From Cedecea colo (GTDB lineage: Bacteria > Pseudomonadota > Gammaproteobacteria > Enterobacterales > Enterobacteriaceae), in contig NZ_SOYS01000003.1 of the NCBI RefSeq assembly GCF_011808225.1, positions 62,001 to 126,000 of the forward strand: 64,000 nucleotides of DNA, in the 5' to 3' direction. The notes under the pieces are model-generated. The model saw only the letters and a program-made list of their open reading frames with translations, searched no databases and was not told the DNA's origin. Positions 37,681 through 45,602 of the stretch are shown here, piece by piece. Position numbers and translations under genes: made by a program. Numbering within the stretch: the first letter of the stretch is position 1; the number at the start of each line of letters is the position of its first letter.

Positions 37681-39033
37681 ATGGCAGTCGCGATGAAAGT
37701 AAACACGCAGGTAGCACAACAACGTAAGATCCTCGAGCAGGCGGTTTCTCAGGCGCTGGAGCTGGCTTCCGCGCTATCCGATGGTGCAGAAGTCGCCGTC
37801 AGCAAAACCACGGGTATCGGCGTCAGCACCCGCTACGGTGAGGTAGAAAACGTTGAATTTAATAGCGATGGTGCGCTAGGCATCACCGTTTATCATCAAC
37901 AACGCAAAGGCAGCGCTTCAACGACTGATTTAAGTCCGGACGCCGTCGCGCGTACCGTTCAGGCGGCGCTGGATATCGCCCGTTACACCTCTCCCGATCC
38001 GTTTGCGGGCGTGGCAGAAAAAGAATTGCTGGCCTTTAGCGCGCCGGATTTAGACCTTTACCACCCGGTTGAAATGGACGCCGATCGCGCCATTGAACTG
38101 GCCGCGCGTGCGGAAAATGCCTCGCTGAACGTGGACAAACGTATCACTAATACCGAAGGCGGCAGCTTCAACAGCCATTACGGCATCAAAGTTTTTGGCA
38201 ACAGCCACGGCATGCTGCAAAGTTACTGTTCGACGCGCCACTCGCTATCCAGCTGCGTTATCGCCGAAGTTAACGGTGAAATGGAGCGCGATTACGCTTA
38301 TACCATCGGCCGCGCAATTGAAGATCTTGAAAGCCCTGAGTGGGTCGGTGCCGAGTGCGCGCGTCGCACCTTAGCGCGCCTTTCTCCACGTAAACTTTCC
38401 ACCATGAAAGCGCCGGTCATCTTTGCCGCCGAAGTGGCGACGGGCCTGTTTGGGCACCTGGTCGGTGCTATCGCGGGCGGTGCGGTTTATCGCAAATCTA
38501 CCTTCCTGCTCGACTACCTTGGCAAACAGGTTCTGCCGGAATGGCTGACCATTGAGGAGCATCCGCACCTGCTAAAAGGCCTGGCTTCAACGCCGTTTGA
38601 CAGCGAAGGCGTGCGTACGGAGCGCCGTGACATCATCAAAGACGGCATTCTGCAACAGTGGCTGCTGACCAACTATTCCGCACGCAAACTGGGCCTGCAA
38701 AGCACCGGTCATGCGGGCGGCATCCATAACTGGCGCATTGAAGGGCGTGGCCTGGACTTTGACGGCATGCTCAAAGAAATGGGCACCGGTCTGGTCGTTA
38801 CCGAGCTGATGGGTCAGGGCGTCAGCGGCATTACCGGAGATTATTCTCGCGGCGCGTCCGGCTTCTGGGTCGAAAACGGTGAGATTCAGTATCCGGTGAG
38901 CGAAATCACCATCGCCGGAAACTTAAAAGATATGTGGCGTGATATTGTCACCGTAGGCAGCGATATTGAGAAGCGCAGTAATATTCAGTGTGGTTCTGTA
39001 CTGTTACCGGAGATGAAAATCGCCGGTCAATAA
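37681..39033 (+). CDS. pmbA: Metalloprotease subunit PmbA (TldE)
   Basis: A 450-residue TldD/TldE-family protein matching E. coli PmbA throughout. [20 protein letters not shown] is near the N-terminus; [15 protein letters not shown] and [21 protein letters not shown] are in the C-terminal half. It lacks the HExxxH zinc motif of its partner TldD, as expected for TldE. The TldD-TldE complex degrades unfolded peptides and completes microcin B17 maturation and CcdA turnover. cybC follows 55 bases downstream. Confidence 0.96.
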   Translation: MAVAMKVNTQVAQQRKILEQAVSQALELASALSDGAEVAVSKTTGIGVSTRYGEVENVEFNSDGALGITVYHQQRKGSASTTDLSPDAVARTVQAALDIARYTSPDPFAGVAEKELLAFSAPDLDLYHPVEMDADRAIELAARAENASLNVDKRITNTEGGSFNSHYGIKVFGNSHGMLQSYCSTRHSLSSCVIAEVNGEMERDYAYTIGRAIEDLESPEWVGAECARRTLARLSPRKLSTMKAPVIFAAEVATGLFGHLVGAIAGGAVYRKSTFLLDYLGKQVLPEWLTIEEHPHLLKGLASTPFDSEGVRTERRDIIKDGILQQWLLTNYSARKLGLQSTGHAGGIHNWRIEGRGLDFDGMLKEMGTGLVVTELMGQGVSGITGDYSRGASGFWVENGEIQYPVSEITIAGNLKDMWRDIVTVGSDIEKRSNIQCGSVLLPEMKIAGQ

Positions 39034-39088
39034 GGCGATTATGGGTGCGTTCTGCCGCACCCAATTTAATAAAATAATAAGGTGATTT

Positions 39089-39475
39089 ATGCGTAAGCAA
39101 TTGATTGCAATGTTGGCAGTATCGTCCGTGTTATTTACTACCGCAAGCCTGGCGGCTGACGTCGGCGACGATATGGATACCATCGCGGAAAACTACAAAA
39201 CCGTGATGAAAACCGATGACGCGGCGGAGTTAAAAACCGCATTAAATAACATGCGTACCGCAGCGCTTGATGCGCAGAAAGGCACGCCGCCAAAGCTTGA
39301 AGACAAAGCGGCAGACAGCGCAGAGATGAAAGATTATCGCCACGGTCTGGATATTCTGGTTGGGCAAATCGACGGTGCGCTGAAGCTTGCAAATGAAGGC
39401 AGGGTAAAAGAAGCGCAGACTGCTGCCGAAGCGTTTAAAGGCACACGCAATACCTACCATAAGAAGTATCGCTAA
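39089..39475 (+). CDS. cybC: Soluble cytochrome b562
   Basis: A 128-residue precursor. A 22-residue signal peptide ends TASLA-A; the 106-residue mature four-helix bundle follows. The axial haem ligands of the family are in place: Met7 (ADVGDDM) and His102 (TYHKKYR) of the mature form. It is a periplasmic non-covalent haem b electron carrier of unclear physiological partner. Unlike several K-12 strains, where cybC is truncated, this copy is intact. In K-12 nrdG-nrdD lie beyond it; here an unrelated catabolic cluster follows. Confidence 0.95.
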   Translation: MRKQLIAMLAVSSVLFTTASLAADVGDDMDTIAENYKTVMKTDDAAELKTALNNMRTAALDAQKGTPPKLEDKAADSAEMKDYRHGLDILVGQIDGALKLANEGRVKEAQTAAEAFKGTRNTYHKKYR

Positions 39476-39483
39476 GTAGATGT

Positions 39484-39516
39484 ATATGGCGGATGCCGCG
39501 AGTTTATCCGCCATAT
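39484..39516. repeat. REP-type palindrome after cybC
   Basis: ATATGGCGGATGCCGCGAGT followed by TTATCCGCCATAT, a single REP-like stem just beyond cybC. Confidence 0.7.
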
Positions 39517-39838
39517 ATGCAAAACGATCGCGGTTTAAACACCATCCGCCGCCCTCCAGCAAGAGTAACATCAATACGGTTTTTGCCGCCCAGACCTGCA
39601 ACATAGCGCTACTTTGCGGGACGTCTCGCCACAGATATGTTTGTATATAGAAGTTAAAAAATCACCCCGAAAGCCATATCTTCTGCCTGACTCGTGCGGG
39701 CTGATTAAATTTTTAGCAGCAAGCTTTATCTTCTCAAAACACCCATAAGTCCCGTCAGTAACTTCCCCTAAACCGTCCTTGCTTCACAATTTTGGTTAAA
39801 AACTCTCGCTGCCCGGTGCGGCACTGGTTTGCCAATCA

Positions 39839-39854
39839 CGTGACACGTATCACA
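39839..39854 (+). promoter_or_regulatory. CRP-cAMP binding site
   Basis: CGTGACACGTATCACA matches TGTGA-N6-TCACA at 9 of 10 key bases. It lies 80 bases upstream of the palindromic operator, indicating catabolite control of the cluster that follows. Confidence 0.75.
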
Positions 39855-39918
39855 TTAACATGGTGAATTATCACGATCCGGTCGCTTTTTGTGGAACAGA
39901 TCGCTAATGCCGCCGCTA

Positions 39919-39938
39919 TTTCCACTTCGAAGTGGAAA
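39919..39938 (+). promoter_or_regulatory. 20-bp perfect palindrome, likely operator of the PRD regulator
   Basis: TTTCCACTTCGAAGTGGAAA is a perfect palindrome, 69 bases before the first gene of the cluster. The cluster ends with a DNA-binding PRD/EIIA regulator at 46798-48708, the obvious candidate to bind it. I saw no second copy elsewhere in the window. Confidence 0.6.
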
Positions 39939-40006
39939 ACTACTCGCTACAAACTGCTATCCCCGCCCGCTACCTTAAAGCCATATCAGTAAACGAGGTA
40001 CGTAGG

Positions 40007-40342
40007 GTGAATAACGGAGCGGTAAAGGTTAATGAAGTCGGGAGTACTGAAGCCACGGAGCTGACGGAAAAGGTGCAGGCGTTTATCAATGCGCTGCTGA
40101 AGACCCGCAATATCACGCCGAACGCGGTGCAGGAGCAAATGCTGACTTCCCACGTTCGCGCCATGGCGCATCGTTCGTTGACCGGTGAACCGCTGCCAGA
40201 AGTCGAGGAGAGCCTGTTTGATGAGATCTCTGCCGACTCACTGGAAATGGCGAAACAGGTGGTAGAGCAGTTTGGCAACCTGCCGATTGAGGAAGCGTGG
40301 CTGTTATCGGTGCATTTCGAAGTAGCGAAAGACAATCTTTGA
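40007..40342 (+). CDS. PRD-domain protein without DNA-binding domain (EF_0829/AHA_3910-like)
   Basis: A 111-residue protein that is essentially one PTS-regulation domain (PRD). It contains LTSHVRAMAHRSLTGEPLPEVEESLFDEIS (about 45-75) and the closing IEEAWLLSVHFEVAKDN. The two histidines in SHVRAMAH and the one in SVHFE are where PRDs are phosphorylated. There is no helix-turn-helix. It resembles the small PRD proteins that open a conserved cluster in Enterococcus and Aeromonas, and YhfY of E. coli. GTG at 40007 (after ACGAGGTACGTAGG) is chosen; an in-frame start at 39932 would begin inside the palindrome. Confidence 0.75.
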   Translation: MNNGAVKVNEVGSTEATELTEKVQAFINALLKTRNITPNAVQEQMLTSHVRAMAHRSLTGEPLPEVEESLFDEISADSLEMAKQVVEQFGNLPIEEAWLLSVHFEVAKDNL

Positions 40343-40359
40343 ACAATCAGGAGATTCAA

Positions 40360-40722
40360 ATGGAACAAATTACCGTAGTAATTGGCGACCGCCTGGGCAA
40401 AGGCCAGAAAGTCGCGGCAGGGATCGAAAAAGCGGGTGGCCGCGCGGTGGTCATTCCTGGTGTGGCCGCCGACATGAAGCTGGGCGACGTAATGAAGGCT
40501 GAAAATGCCGCCTTTGGGATTTCCTTTTGCGGCAGCGGCGGGGCAGGTGCCATCACCGCGCAGACTAAACATGGTTACAAAGCCAAATATGGTATGCGCT
40601 CTGTGGATGAAGGCGTTACCGCAATCAACGAAGGCAACAACGTTTTAGGTTTTGGCTTTATGGATAAAGAAGAGCTGGGCGAACGCCTGGTGCAGGCCTG
40701 GAACAAGAAGTACGGCAGTTGA
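40360..40722 (+). CDS. DUF2620 protein (EF_0830/YhfU-like), putative soluble transport component
   Basis: A 120-residue soluble protein. It starts MEQITVVIGDRLGKGQKV and carries a glycine-rich SFCGSGGAGAITAQTKHGYK segment with Cys57. E. coli YhfU has the comparable CNTGAGAA-type motif in a related uncharacterised operon. The small alpha/beta size with one exposed-looking Cys-Gly loop recalls PTS IIB proteins, but the Cys is central rather than near the N-terminus. I treat that as analogy only. It is 17 bases after the PRD gene, with CAGGAGA before the ATG. Function unknown. Confidence 0.8.
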   Translation: MEQITVVIGDRLGKGQKVAAGIEKAGGRAVVIPGVAADMKLGDVMKAENAAFGISFCGSGGAGAITAQTKHGYKAKYGMRSVDEGVTAINEGNNVLGFGFMDKEELGERLVQAWNKKYGS

Positions 40723-40724
40723 GT

Positions 40725-41021
40725 ATGAAAGAACACTTCTCCGATACGGTGAGAGTAAGCGGGCGCGGCGATACCAAAGCCAAAGCCTTTGCCGACGCCC
40801 TGAACCAGGTTCAGGGTACGGTGCTTAAATCCTCACCTTACATATTACTGCGTATTGAGCCACAGGATGTACAGGTTGTTCAGGCGCAGGTAAAGGTGAA
40901 GAAAGAAGCCTTTTTGTTCTTCTTTCTGCGCCGGGAGCGTCGGACGTTCAGCGTGGAGCTGGATGTCATCGTTAACGTGACGGCAATCAATCTCGATAAA
41001 GTGGATTTCGTCGCGCATTAA
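40725..41021 (+). CDS. DUF4312 protein (EF_0831-like)
   Basis: A 98-residue small protein. It starts MKEHFSDTVRVSGRGDTKAK and has a mid-segment ILLRIEPQDVQVVQAQVKVKKE and a basic FFLRRERRTFSVELDV stretch. It has no membrane segment. It matches the small family found only beside DUF2620/DUF4311/DUF4310 genes. The ATG is 2 bases after the DUF2620 stop; a TTG at 40719 is a less likely overlapping start. Function unknown; constant linkage suggests a subunit of the same membrane system. Confidence 0.75.
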   Translation: MKEHFSDTVRVSGRGDTKAKAFADALNQVQGTVLKSSPYILLRIEPQDVQVVQAQVKVKKEAFLFFFLRRERRTFSVELDVIVNVTAINLDKVDFVAH

Positions 41022-41044
41022 AATCACACAGAAAGGACAGACTG

Positions 41045-41821
41045 ATGTTCTTAATAATATTAATAAAATCGCTCATCATCGGGGGGCTCGTCGGCGTAGG
41101 TGTTGGCGCCGGAGCTGCACGCATGCTTCACGCGCCAACCACTCAGGGAATGGGCGCTTTTCGTACACTCGGCGAGCTTAACTCCTGTGAAGGTGATCCG
41201 GCTTCGCACTTCTCCTTTGGATTAGGGTTCTTCTTCAACGCATGGGCTTCCTCCGTTGCGGCGGGTGCTTTTACTCAGGACGTCGATCACCGCATTATCC
41301 CGAACTGGGGTGCTGCCGCGCTGATGGTGAAAAATCGCAACGTCGCTGAAACCCTGCACGATCCGAAAAAGATGGCCATCGCTTGTGGTCTTATCGGCAT
41401 GGTCGTCGTTGCGTTTCTTAACAGTACCGCTTCCGCCGTACCGGCAGCGCTGCAGGTTACCGCCGTTAAGGTACTGGTCCCTGCCGCAAACCTGCTGGTG
41501 AACACCGTCATGCCGGTTATCTTCTGGCTGGCGGCGATTGATGCCGGTAAGAAATCAGGCTTCTGGGCCACCATTTTTGGCGGCTGCGCGCAGTTGATTA
41601 TGGGTAACGCCGTACCGGGACTGGTGCTGGGCATCCTGATTGGTAAAGGCGTGGAAGAGAGCGGCTGGCACCGCGTCACCAAAGTGATGATGACCGCCAT
41701 CGTCGCGCTGTTCGTGCTGAGCGCCTTCTTCCGCGGTTTCGACATGAAAATGATCGAATCCTTCCATCTGACCGTGCCGAACTGGCTGGATCTGATTCAT
41801 AACTCCCTGAGCGGAAAATAA
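41045..41821 (+). CDS. DUF4311 integral membrane protein (EF_0832-like)
   Basis: A 258-residue protein with five or six predicted membrane helices (about 4-26, 56-76, 110-130, 140-165, 172-200, 212-232). Between the first helices is a striking conserved stretch, TQGMGAFRTLGELNSCEGDP then ASHFSFGLGFFFNAWASS (about 33-70), rich in polar residues and likely to line a substrate site. It does not look like ABC, MFS, TRAP or classical PTS IIC proteins. With DUF4310 it probably forms the channel of a transporter. AGAAAGGA precedes the ATG. Confidence 0.8.
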   Translation: MFLIILIKSLIIGGLVGVGVGAGAARMLHAPTTQGMGAFRTLGELNSCEGDPASHFSFGLGFFFNAWASSVAAGAFTQDVDHRIIPNWGAAALMVKNRNVAETLHDPKKMAIACGLIGMVVVAFLNSTASAVPAALQVTAVKVLVPAANLLVNTVMPVIFWLAAIDAGKKSGFWATIFGGCAQLIMGNAVPGLVLGILIGKGVEESGWHRVTKVMMTAIVALFVLSAFFRGFDMKMIESFHLTVPNWLDLIHNSLSGK

Positions 41822-41832
41822 CGGAGCCTGCA

Positions 41833-42474
41833 ATGGAAGAGAATAAAGGGTTTTGGTATGCCGACTGGTCGTTCCCGATTTTTGTTGGCCTGCTTTCTTC
41901 CGGCGTGTTCGCCGGGACACATATGTATTACCTGTACGGTATCGGGGCGTTTAACGAAGTAGCATTTGTCTCCATGCTGCGCGCCGGGATTGATACCGGT
42001 GTTTATGGCGCGGTAGCGGCATTCGGTGCCAGCTTCCTGTTTGCCCGTATTATTGAAGGTTCGTTGGTGGGGATTCTGGACATCGGCGGCGCGATTCAAA
42101 CCGGCGTCGGGCTGGGCGTTCCTGCCCTGCTGTTAGGTGCGGGCTTCGTCTTCCCGGTTGCCAACTTTGCCGCCTCTCTGGCGACGGGGCTGGTGCTTGG
42201 CCTGGCCATTGGCTACCTGATTATCCTTGCGCGTAAATTCACCATCAACCAGAGCGACTCCACCTACGGTGCGGACGTGATGATGGGCGCGGGTAACGCT
42301 TCGGGCCGCTTCCTTGGGCCGTTGATTATTCTGAGCGCCATGACCGCTTCGATACCGATTGGCGTTGGCTCACTGGTTGGTGCTTTGCTGTTTTACCTCT
42401 GGGGCAAACCAATTACCGGCGGCGCGATTCTGGGGGCGATGATTTTAGGGGCCATTTTCCCGGTCGCTTTGTAA
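41833..42474 (+). CDS. DUF4310 integral membrane protein (EF_0833-like)
   Basis: A 213-residue protein with about six membrane helices after a short N-terminal WYADWSFP segment. Gly/Ala-rich stretches include VGILDIGGAIQTGVGLGVPALLLGAG (about 79-104) and VGSLVGALLFYLWGKPITGGAILGAM near the end. It starts 11 bases after DUF4311, with CGGAG before it. It occurs in the same conserved block in other genera. It is presumably the second channel subunit of a transporter for the amino-sugar-acid-like substrate of the downstream enzymes; this is inferred from context. Confidence 0.8.
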   Translation: MEENKGFWYADWSFPIFVGLLSSGVFAGTHMYYLYGIGAFNEVAFVSMLRAGIDTGVYGAVAAFGASFLFARIIEGSLVGILDIGGAIQTGVGLGVPALLLGAGFVFPVANFAASLATGLVLGLAIGYLIILARKFTINQSDSTYGADVMMGAGNASGRFLGPLIILSAMTASIPIGVGSLVGALLFYLWGKPITGGAILGAMILGAIFPVAL

Positions 42475-42483
42475 GACTAAACG

Positions 42484-42556
42484 GCGGCGGATGGCGCGTT
42501 GCTTATCCGCCCTACGAATCGATACGTAGGGCGGGTATGCGAAGCGCTATCCACCA
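42484..42556. repeat. REP pair inside the cluster
   Basis: GCGGCGGATGGCGCGTTGCT...CCCTAC and GTAGGGCGGGTATGCGAAGC...CCACCA face each other between DUF4310 and the amidohydrolase gene. They divide the transport half of the cluster from the enzyme half. Confidence 0.75.
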
Positions 42557-42571
42557 ACAAAGGAGTAAACC

Positions 42572-43705
42572 ATGTTCGATTTAATCCTGCGCCAGGCGCG
42601 CCTGGTGGACGGTACGGTTATCGATATCGCACTCAAAGACGGCAAAATTGCCGCGCTGGGCGAGGTAACCGGCGAGGCGCATGAGGTACGGGCGCTAAAC
42701 GGCAAGTATTACCTCAGCGCAGGCTGGATTGATTCCCACGTTCACTGTTATCCAAAATCCCCGATTTATCACGATGAGCCAGACAGCATTGGCATCAATA
42801 CCGGCGTAACAACCGTTGTGGATGCGGGGAGCACCGGCGCGGATGATATCGATGAGTTTTACGAGATAACCCGCAAGGCGGCAACGGATGTTTATGCGTT
42901 GCTGAACATTTCCCGCGTGGGGCTTATCGCCCAGAACGAACTGTCGGATATGGCGAATATCGACAAAGTCGCCGTGCGCGATGCGGTGAAGCGCAACCCC
43001 GGTTTTATCGTTGGAATTAAAGCGCGCATGAGCAGCAGCGTGGTGGGTGCCAACGGCATCAAACCTCTTGAGCGCGCTAAAGAAATACAGCGCGAAAACG
43101 GCGAGTTACCCTTGATGGTGCACATTGGTAATAACCCACCTAATCTGGATGAAATTGCCGATTTGCTGACCAGCGGCGATATCATCACTCACTGCTACAA
43201 CGGCAAACCGAACCGCATTCTCACGCCTGCGGGCGAACTGCGTACTTCTATTGCCAGCGCTATTCAGCGCGGCGTGCGCCTTGATGTAGGCCACGGTACT
43301 GCCAGCTTCAGCTTTGAAGTCGCAAAAATCGCCATCAAACAGGGCATTTTCCCGCACACCATCAGCTCGGATATTTACTGCCGCAACCGCATTAACGGGC
43401 CGGTGCACAGCCTGGGGGCGGTGATGTCTAAATTCCTCTCCATCGGGCTTTCTCTGCCGCAGGTGATTGACTGCGTTACCGCTAATGCGGCAGACGGCCT
43501 GCGCCTGAAACACAAGGGGCGTTTGTCCGTTGGGCTGGATGCCGATCTGACTATTTTTGAATTACGCCGCCAGCCGACGGTGTTCACGGATTCCGAACAG
43601 CAAACGCTCACGGGCGAGCTGTTGCTGGCGCCGCTTGCCGCCGTACGCGCCGGAAAGTGGTTTACTACCGAACAAGGAAAAGCAGAACATGTCTTCGATT
43701 TATGA
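42572..43705 (+). CDS. Amidohydrolase/deacetylase (EF_0837-like)
   Basis: A 377-residue metal-dependent hydrolase of the amidohydrolase superfamily. Metal ligands appear as His56 and His58 (DSHVHCY), Lys150 (GIKAR, the carbamylated-Lys position), His184 (MVHIG), His207 (ITHCYNG) and Asp267 (SSDIYC). That is the set for a binuclear dihydroorotase/N-acyl-D-amino-acid deacetylase-type site. With DgaE and DgaF downstream it may deacylate an N-acyl-glucosaminate or its phosphate; the substrate is inferred. It overlaps dgaE by 17 bases. AAAGGAG lies before the ATG. Confidence 0.85.
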   Translation: MFDLILRQARLVDGTVIDIALKDGKIAALGEVTGEAHEVRALNGKYYLSAGWIDSHVHCYPKSPIYHDEPDSIGINTGVTTVVDAGSTGADDIDEFYEITRKAATDVYALLNISRVGLIAQNELSDMANIDKVAVRDAVKRNPGFIVGIKARMSSSVVGANGIKPLERAKEIQRENGELPLMVHIGNNPPNLDEIADLLTSGDIITHCYNGKPNRILTPAGELRTSIASAIQRGVRLDVGHGTASFSFEVAKIAIKQGIFPHTISSDIYCRNRINGPVHSLGAVMSKFLSIGLSLPQVIDCVTANAADGLRLKHKGRLSVGLDADLTIFELRRQPTVFTDSEQQTLTGELLLAPLAAVRAGKWFTTEQGKAEHVFDL

Positions 43706-44807
43706 GAAATACAATTTAAAACAGGTGATTAACGCCTCAGGCCGCATGACCGCGCTGGGTGTTTCCACGCCTCGTCCGGAAGTCGTGGACGCGGTCACTA
43801 CCGGCATGAATCACTATTTTGAAATGAAAGATCTGGTGAACAAGACCGGTGAGTACATCGCCAGACTGCTGGAGGTGGAAGCGGCGACCGTGGTGTCCTG
43901 CGCGTCTTCCGGTATTGCCCAATCCGTTGCGGCGGTGCTGGTAAAAGACAACGCCTGGCTGATTGAAAACCTGCACGCAGCGCCGCTTGATAACAACGAA
44001 ATCGTATTGCCAAAAGGCCATAACGTGAACTTTGGCGCCCCGGTTGGCACGATGGTGAACCTTGGCGGCGGCAAAGTTGTGGAGGCGGGATATGCGAACG
44101 AATGTTCCGCAGACCAGCTCGCAGCGGCGATTTCCCCGCGCACGGCCGCGATTTTGTATATCAAATCCCACCACTCGGTGCAGAAAAGCATGCTCAGCGT
44201 TGAGCAGGCGGTCGTTGTGGCGCGTAAATACAACCTGCCGCTGATTGTTGATGCCGCAGCCGAAGAAGATTTGCAGTGCTACTACCGCGCAGGCGCGGAT
44301 CTGGTGATTTACAGCGGCGCGAAGGCCATAGAAGGTCCAACCAGCGGGTTGGTTATCGGCAAAGAGCAGTATGTGGAGTGGGTGAAGTTGCAAACCGGCG
44401 GTATTGGCCGCGCGATGAAAGTAGGCAAAGAGGGCATTCTTGGCCTGACCTGCGCCATTGAACGCTATCTCACCGCTGAAAAAGAGACGGGTGAGCAGAT
44501 GGTGCAGAAAATGACGCCGTTTATCGACAGTCTCAACACGCTGAATGGCGTAAGCGCCCGCGTAGTATGGGATGCGGCAGGCCGTGACATTGCCCGCACT
44601 GAAATTAAGTTTGATGAAGCCACCATCGGCACCAGCACAGGCGAACTGGTGAGCGCGCTTAAACAGGGCGAATACGCGATCTATTTCCGTGGCTACAAGG
44701 CTAACGAAGGAATTATCGAAGCCGACGTGCGTAGCGTCAGCCCGCAGCAGCTTGAGATTATTTATCGCTGCATCAAAGCAAATATCAGCAAGGAGAAGCA
44801 GGCATGA
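43689..44807 (+). CDS. dgaE: DgaE-family PLP-dependent ammonia-lyase
   Basis: A 372-residue PLP enzyme of the SelA-like/DgaE family. It starts MSSIYEKYNLKQVINASGRM. SCASSGIAQSV (about 70-80) is the phosphate-binding region, Asp188 (LIVDAAAEED) contacts the pyridine nitrogen and Lys212 (YSGAKAIEGPTSG) should carry PLP. Salmonella DgaE converts D-glucosaminate-6-phosphate to 2-keto-3-deoxy-6-phosphogluconate plus ammonia. The ATG at 43689 follows AAAAG; a longer frame open from 43557 overlaps the amidohydrolase too far. It ends with a 4-base overlap (ATGA) with dgaF. Confidence 0.88.
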   Translation: MSSIYEKYNLKQVINASGRMTALGVSTPRPEVVDAVTTGMNHYFEMKDLVNKTGEYIARLLEVEAATVVSCASSGIAQSVAAVLVKDNAWLIENLHAAPLDNNEIVLPKGHNVNFGAPVGTMVNLGGGKVVEAGYANECSADQLAAAISPRTAAILYIKSHHSVQKSMLSVEQAVVVARKYNLPLIVDAAAEEDLQCYYRAGADLVIYSGAKAIEGPTSGLVIGKEQYVEWVKLQTGGIGRAMKVGKEGILGLTCAIERYLTAEKETGEQMVQKMTPFIDSLNTLNGVSARVVWDAAGRDIARTEIKFDEATIGTSTGELVSALKQGEYAIYFRGYKANEGIIEADVRSVSPQQLEIIYRCIKANISKEKQA

Positions 44808-45544
44808 AACTGACCCCAAACTTTTACCGCGATCGCGTGTGTCTGAACGTGCTGGCCGGTTCGAAAGAGAATGCCAAAGAGATTTACGCCGCGGCGCAGG
44901 GCCATGTGCTGGTAGGCGTGCTTTCTAAAAATTATCCGGATGTGGCAAGCGCGGTTGCAGATATGCGTGATTATGCGGCGCTTATCGAAAATGCGCTTTC
45001 CGTAGGCCTTGGCGCGGGCGATCCAAATCAGTCGGCAATGGTGAGCGAAATCTCCCGTCAGGTACAGCCGCAGCACGTAAACCAGGTCTTTACCGGCGTG
45101 GGTACTTCCCGCGCGCTGCTGGGGCAAAACGAAACCGTGGTTAACGGCCTGGTTTCCCCTACGGGTACCGTCGGTATGGTAAAAATCTCCACCGGGCCGC
45201 TGAGTTCAGCGGCGCCCGACGGTATCGTACCGGTTGAAACCGCCATTAAGTTGCTGAAAGATATGGGTGGTAGCTCCATCAAATATTTCCCGATGGGCGG
45301 ACTGAAATGCCGTGATGAATTTAAAGCGGTAGCCGAGGCCTGCGCGAAGCATGATTTCTGGCTGGAACCGACCGGCGGTATCGATCTGGATAATTACGAA
45401 GAAATTTTGCAGATTGCGTTGGATGCGGGCGTGAGTAAAGTTATCCCGCACATTTACAGTTCAATTATTGATAAAGCGACCGGCAATACGCGTCCGGAAG
45501 ATGTACGTACGCTGCTGCAAATGACGAAGAAACTGGTCGGGTAA
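44804..45544 (+). CDS. dgaF: KDGP aldolase, DgaF family (also called DagF)
   Basis: A 246-residue aldolase of the EF_0839/AHA_3917-type family. It contains LNVLAGSKENAKEIYAAAQG (about 14-33), VGLGAGDPNQ, GSSIKYFPMGGLK (with a Lys in the usual Schiff-base strand) and EPTGGIDLDN. In Salmonella DgaF cleaves 2-keto-3-deoxy-6-phosphogluconate to pyruvate and glyceraldehyde-3-phosphate, the last step of D-glucosaminate use. Translational coupling with dgaE supports consecutive reactions. Confidence 0.9.
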   Translation: MKLTPNFYRDRVCLNVLAGSKENAKEIYAAAQGHVLVGVLSKNYPDVASAVADMRDYAALIENALSVGLGAGDPNQSAMVSEISRQVQPQHVNQVFTGVGTSRALLGQNETVVNGLVSPTGTVGMVKISTGPLSSAAPDGIVPVETAIKLLKDMGGSSIKYFPMGGLKCRDEFKAVAEACAKHDFWLEPTGGIDLDNYEEILQIALDAGVSKVIPHIYSSIIDKATGNTRPEDVRTLLQMTKKLVG

Positions 45545-45602
45545 TATTCTGCCTTTATCCCCCTTCTGAAAGGGAGGGGTCAAACAACAATGAGGATCTT
45601 CA

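Larger units (their letters stand above)
39476..40006. promoter_or_regulatory. 531-base control region of the DUF4310/DgaEF cluster
   Basis: This gap has a REP palindrome near its left end (39484-39516), no supportable gene in the middle, and clear regulatory DNA in the last 170 bases: a CRP site (39839-39854) and a 20-bp perfect palindrome (39919-39938). The transcription start is not obvious by eye. Confidence 0.6.

Noticed and set aside
39811-39833. Sigma-54-like GGCAC...TTGC promoter before the DUF cluster
   Set aside because: The GG-to-GC spacing is 9 rather than 10 bases, and the cluster regulator lacks the AAA+ domain needed to activate sigma-54.
39932-40006. Earlier start of the PRD protein at 39932
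   Set aside because: It would begin inside the 20-bp palindrome with no ribosome site. GTG at 40007 has one and gives the expected PRD length.
40360-42474. Calling the DUF2620-DUF4310 block a PTS permease outright
   Set aside because: No EIIA gene and no canonical IIB or IIC motif can be shown from the sequence; kept only as a hypothesis.
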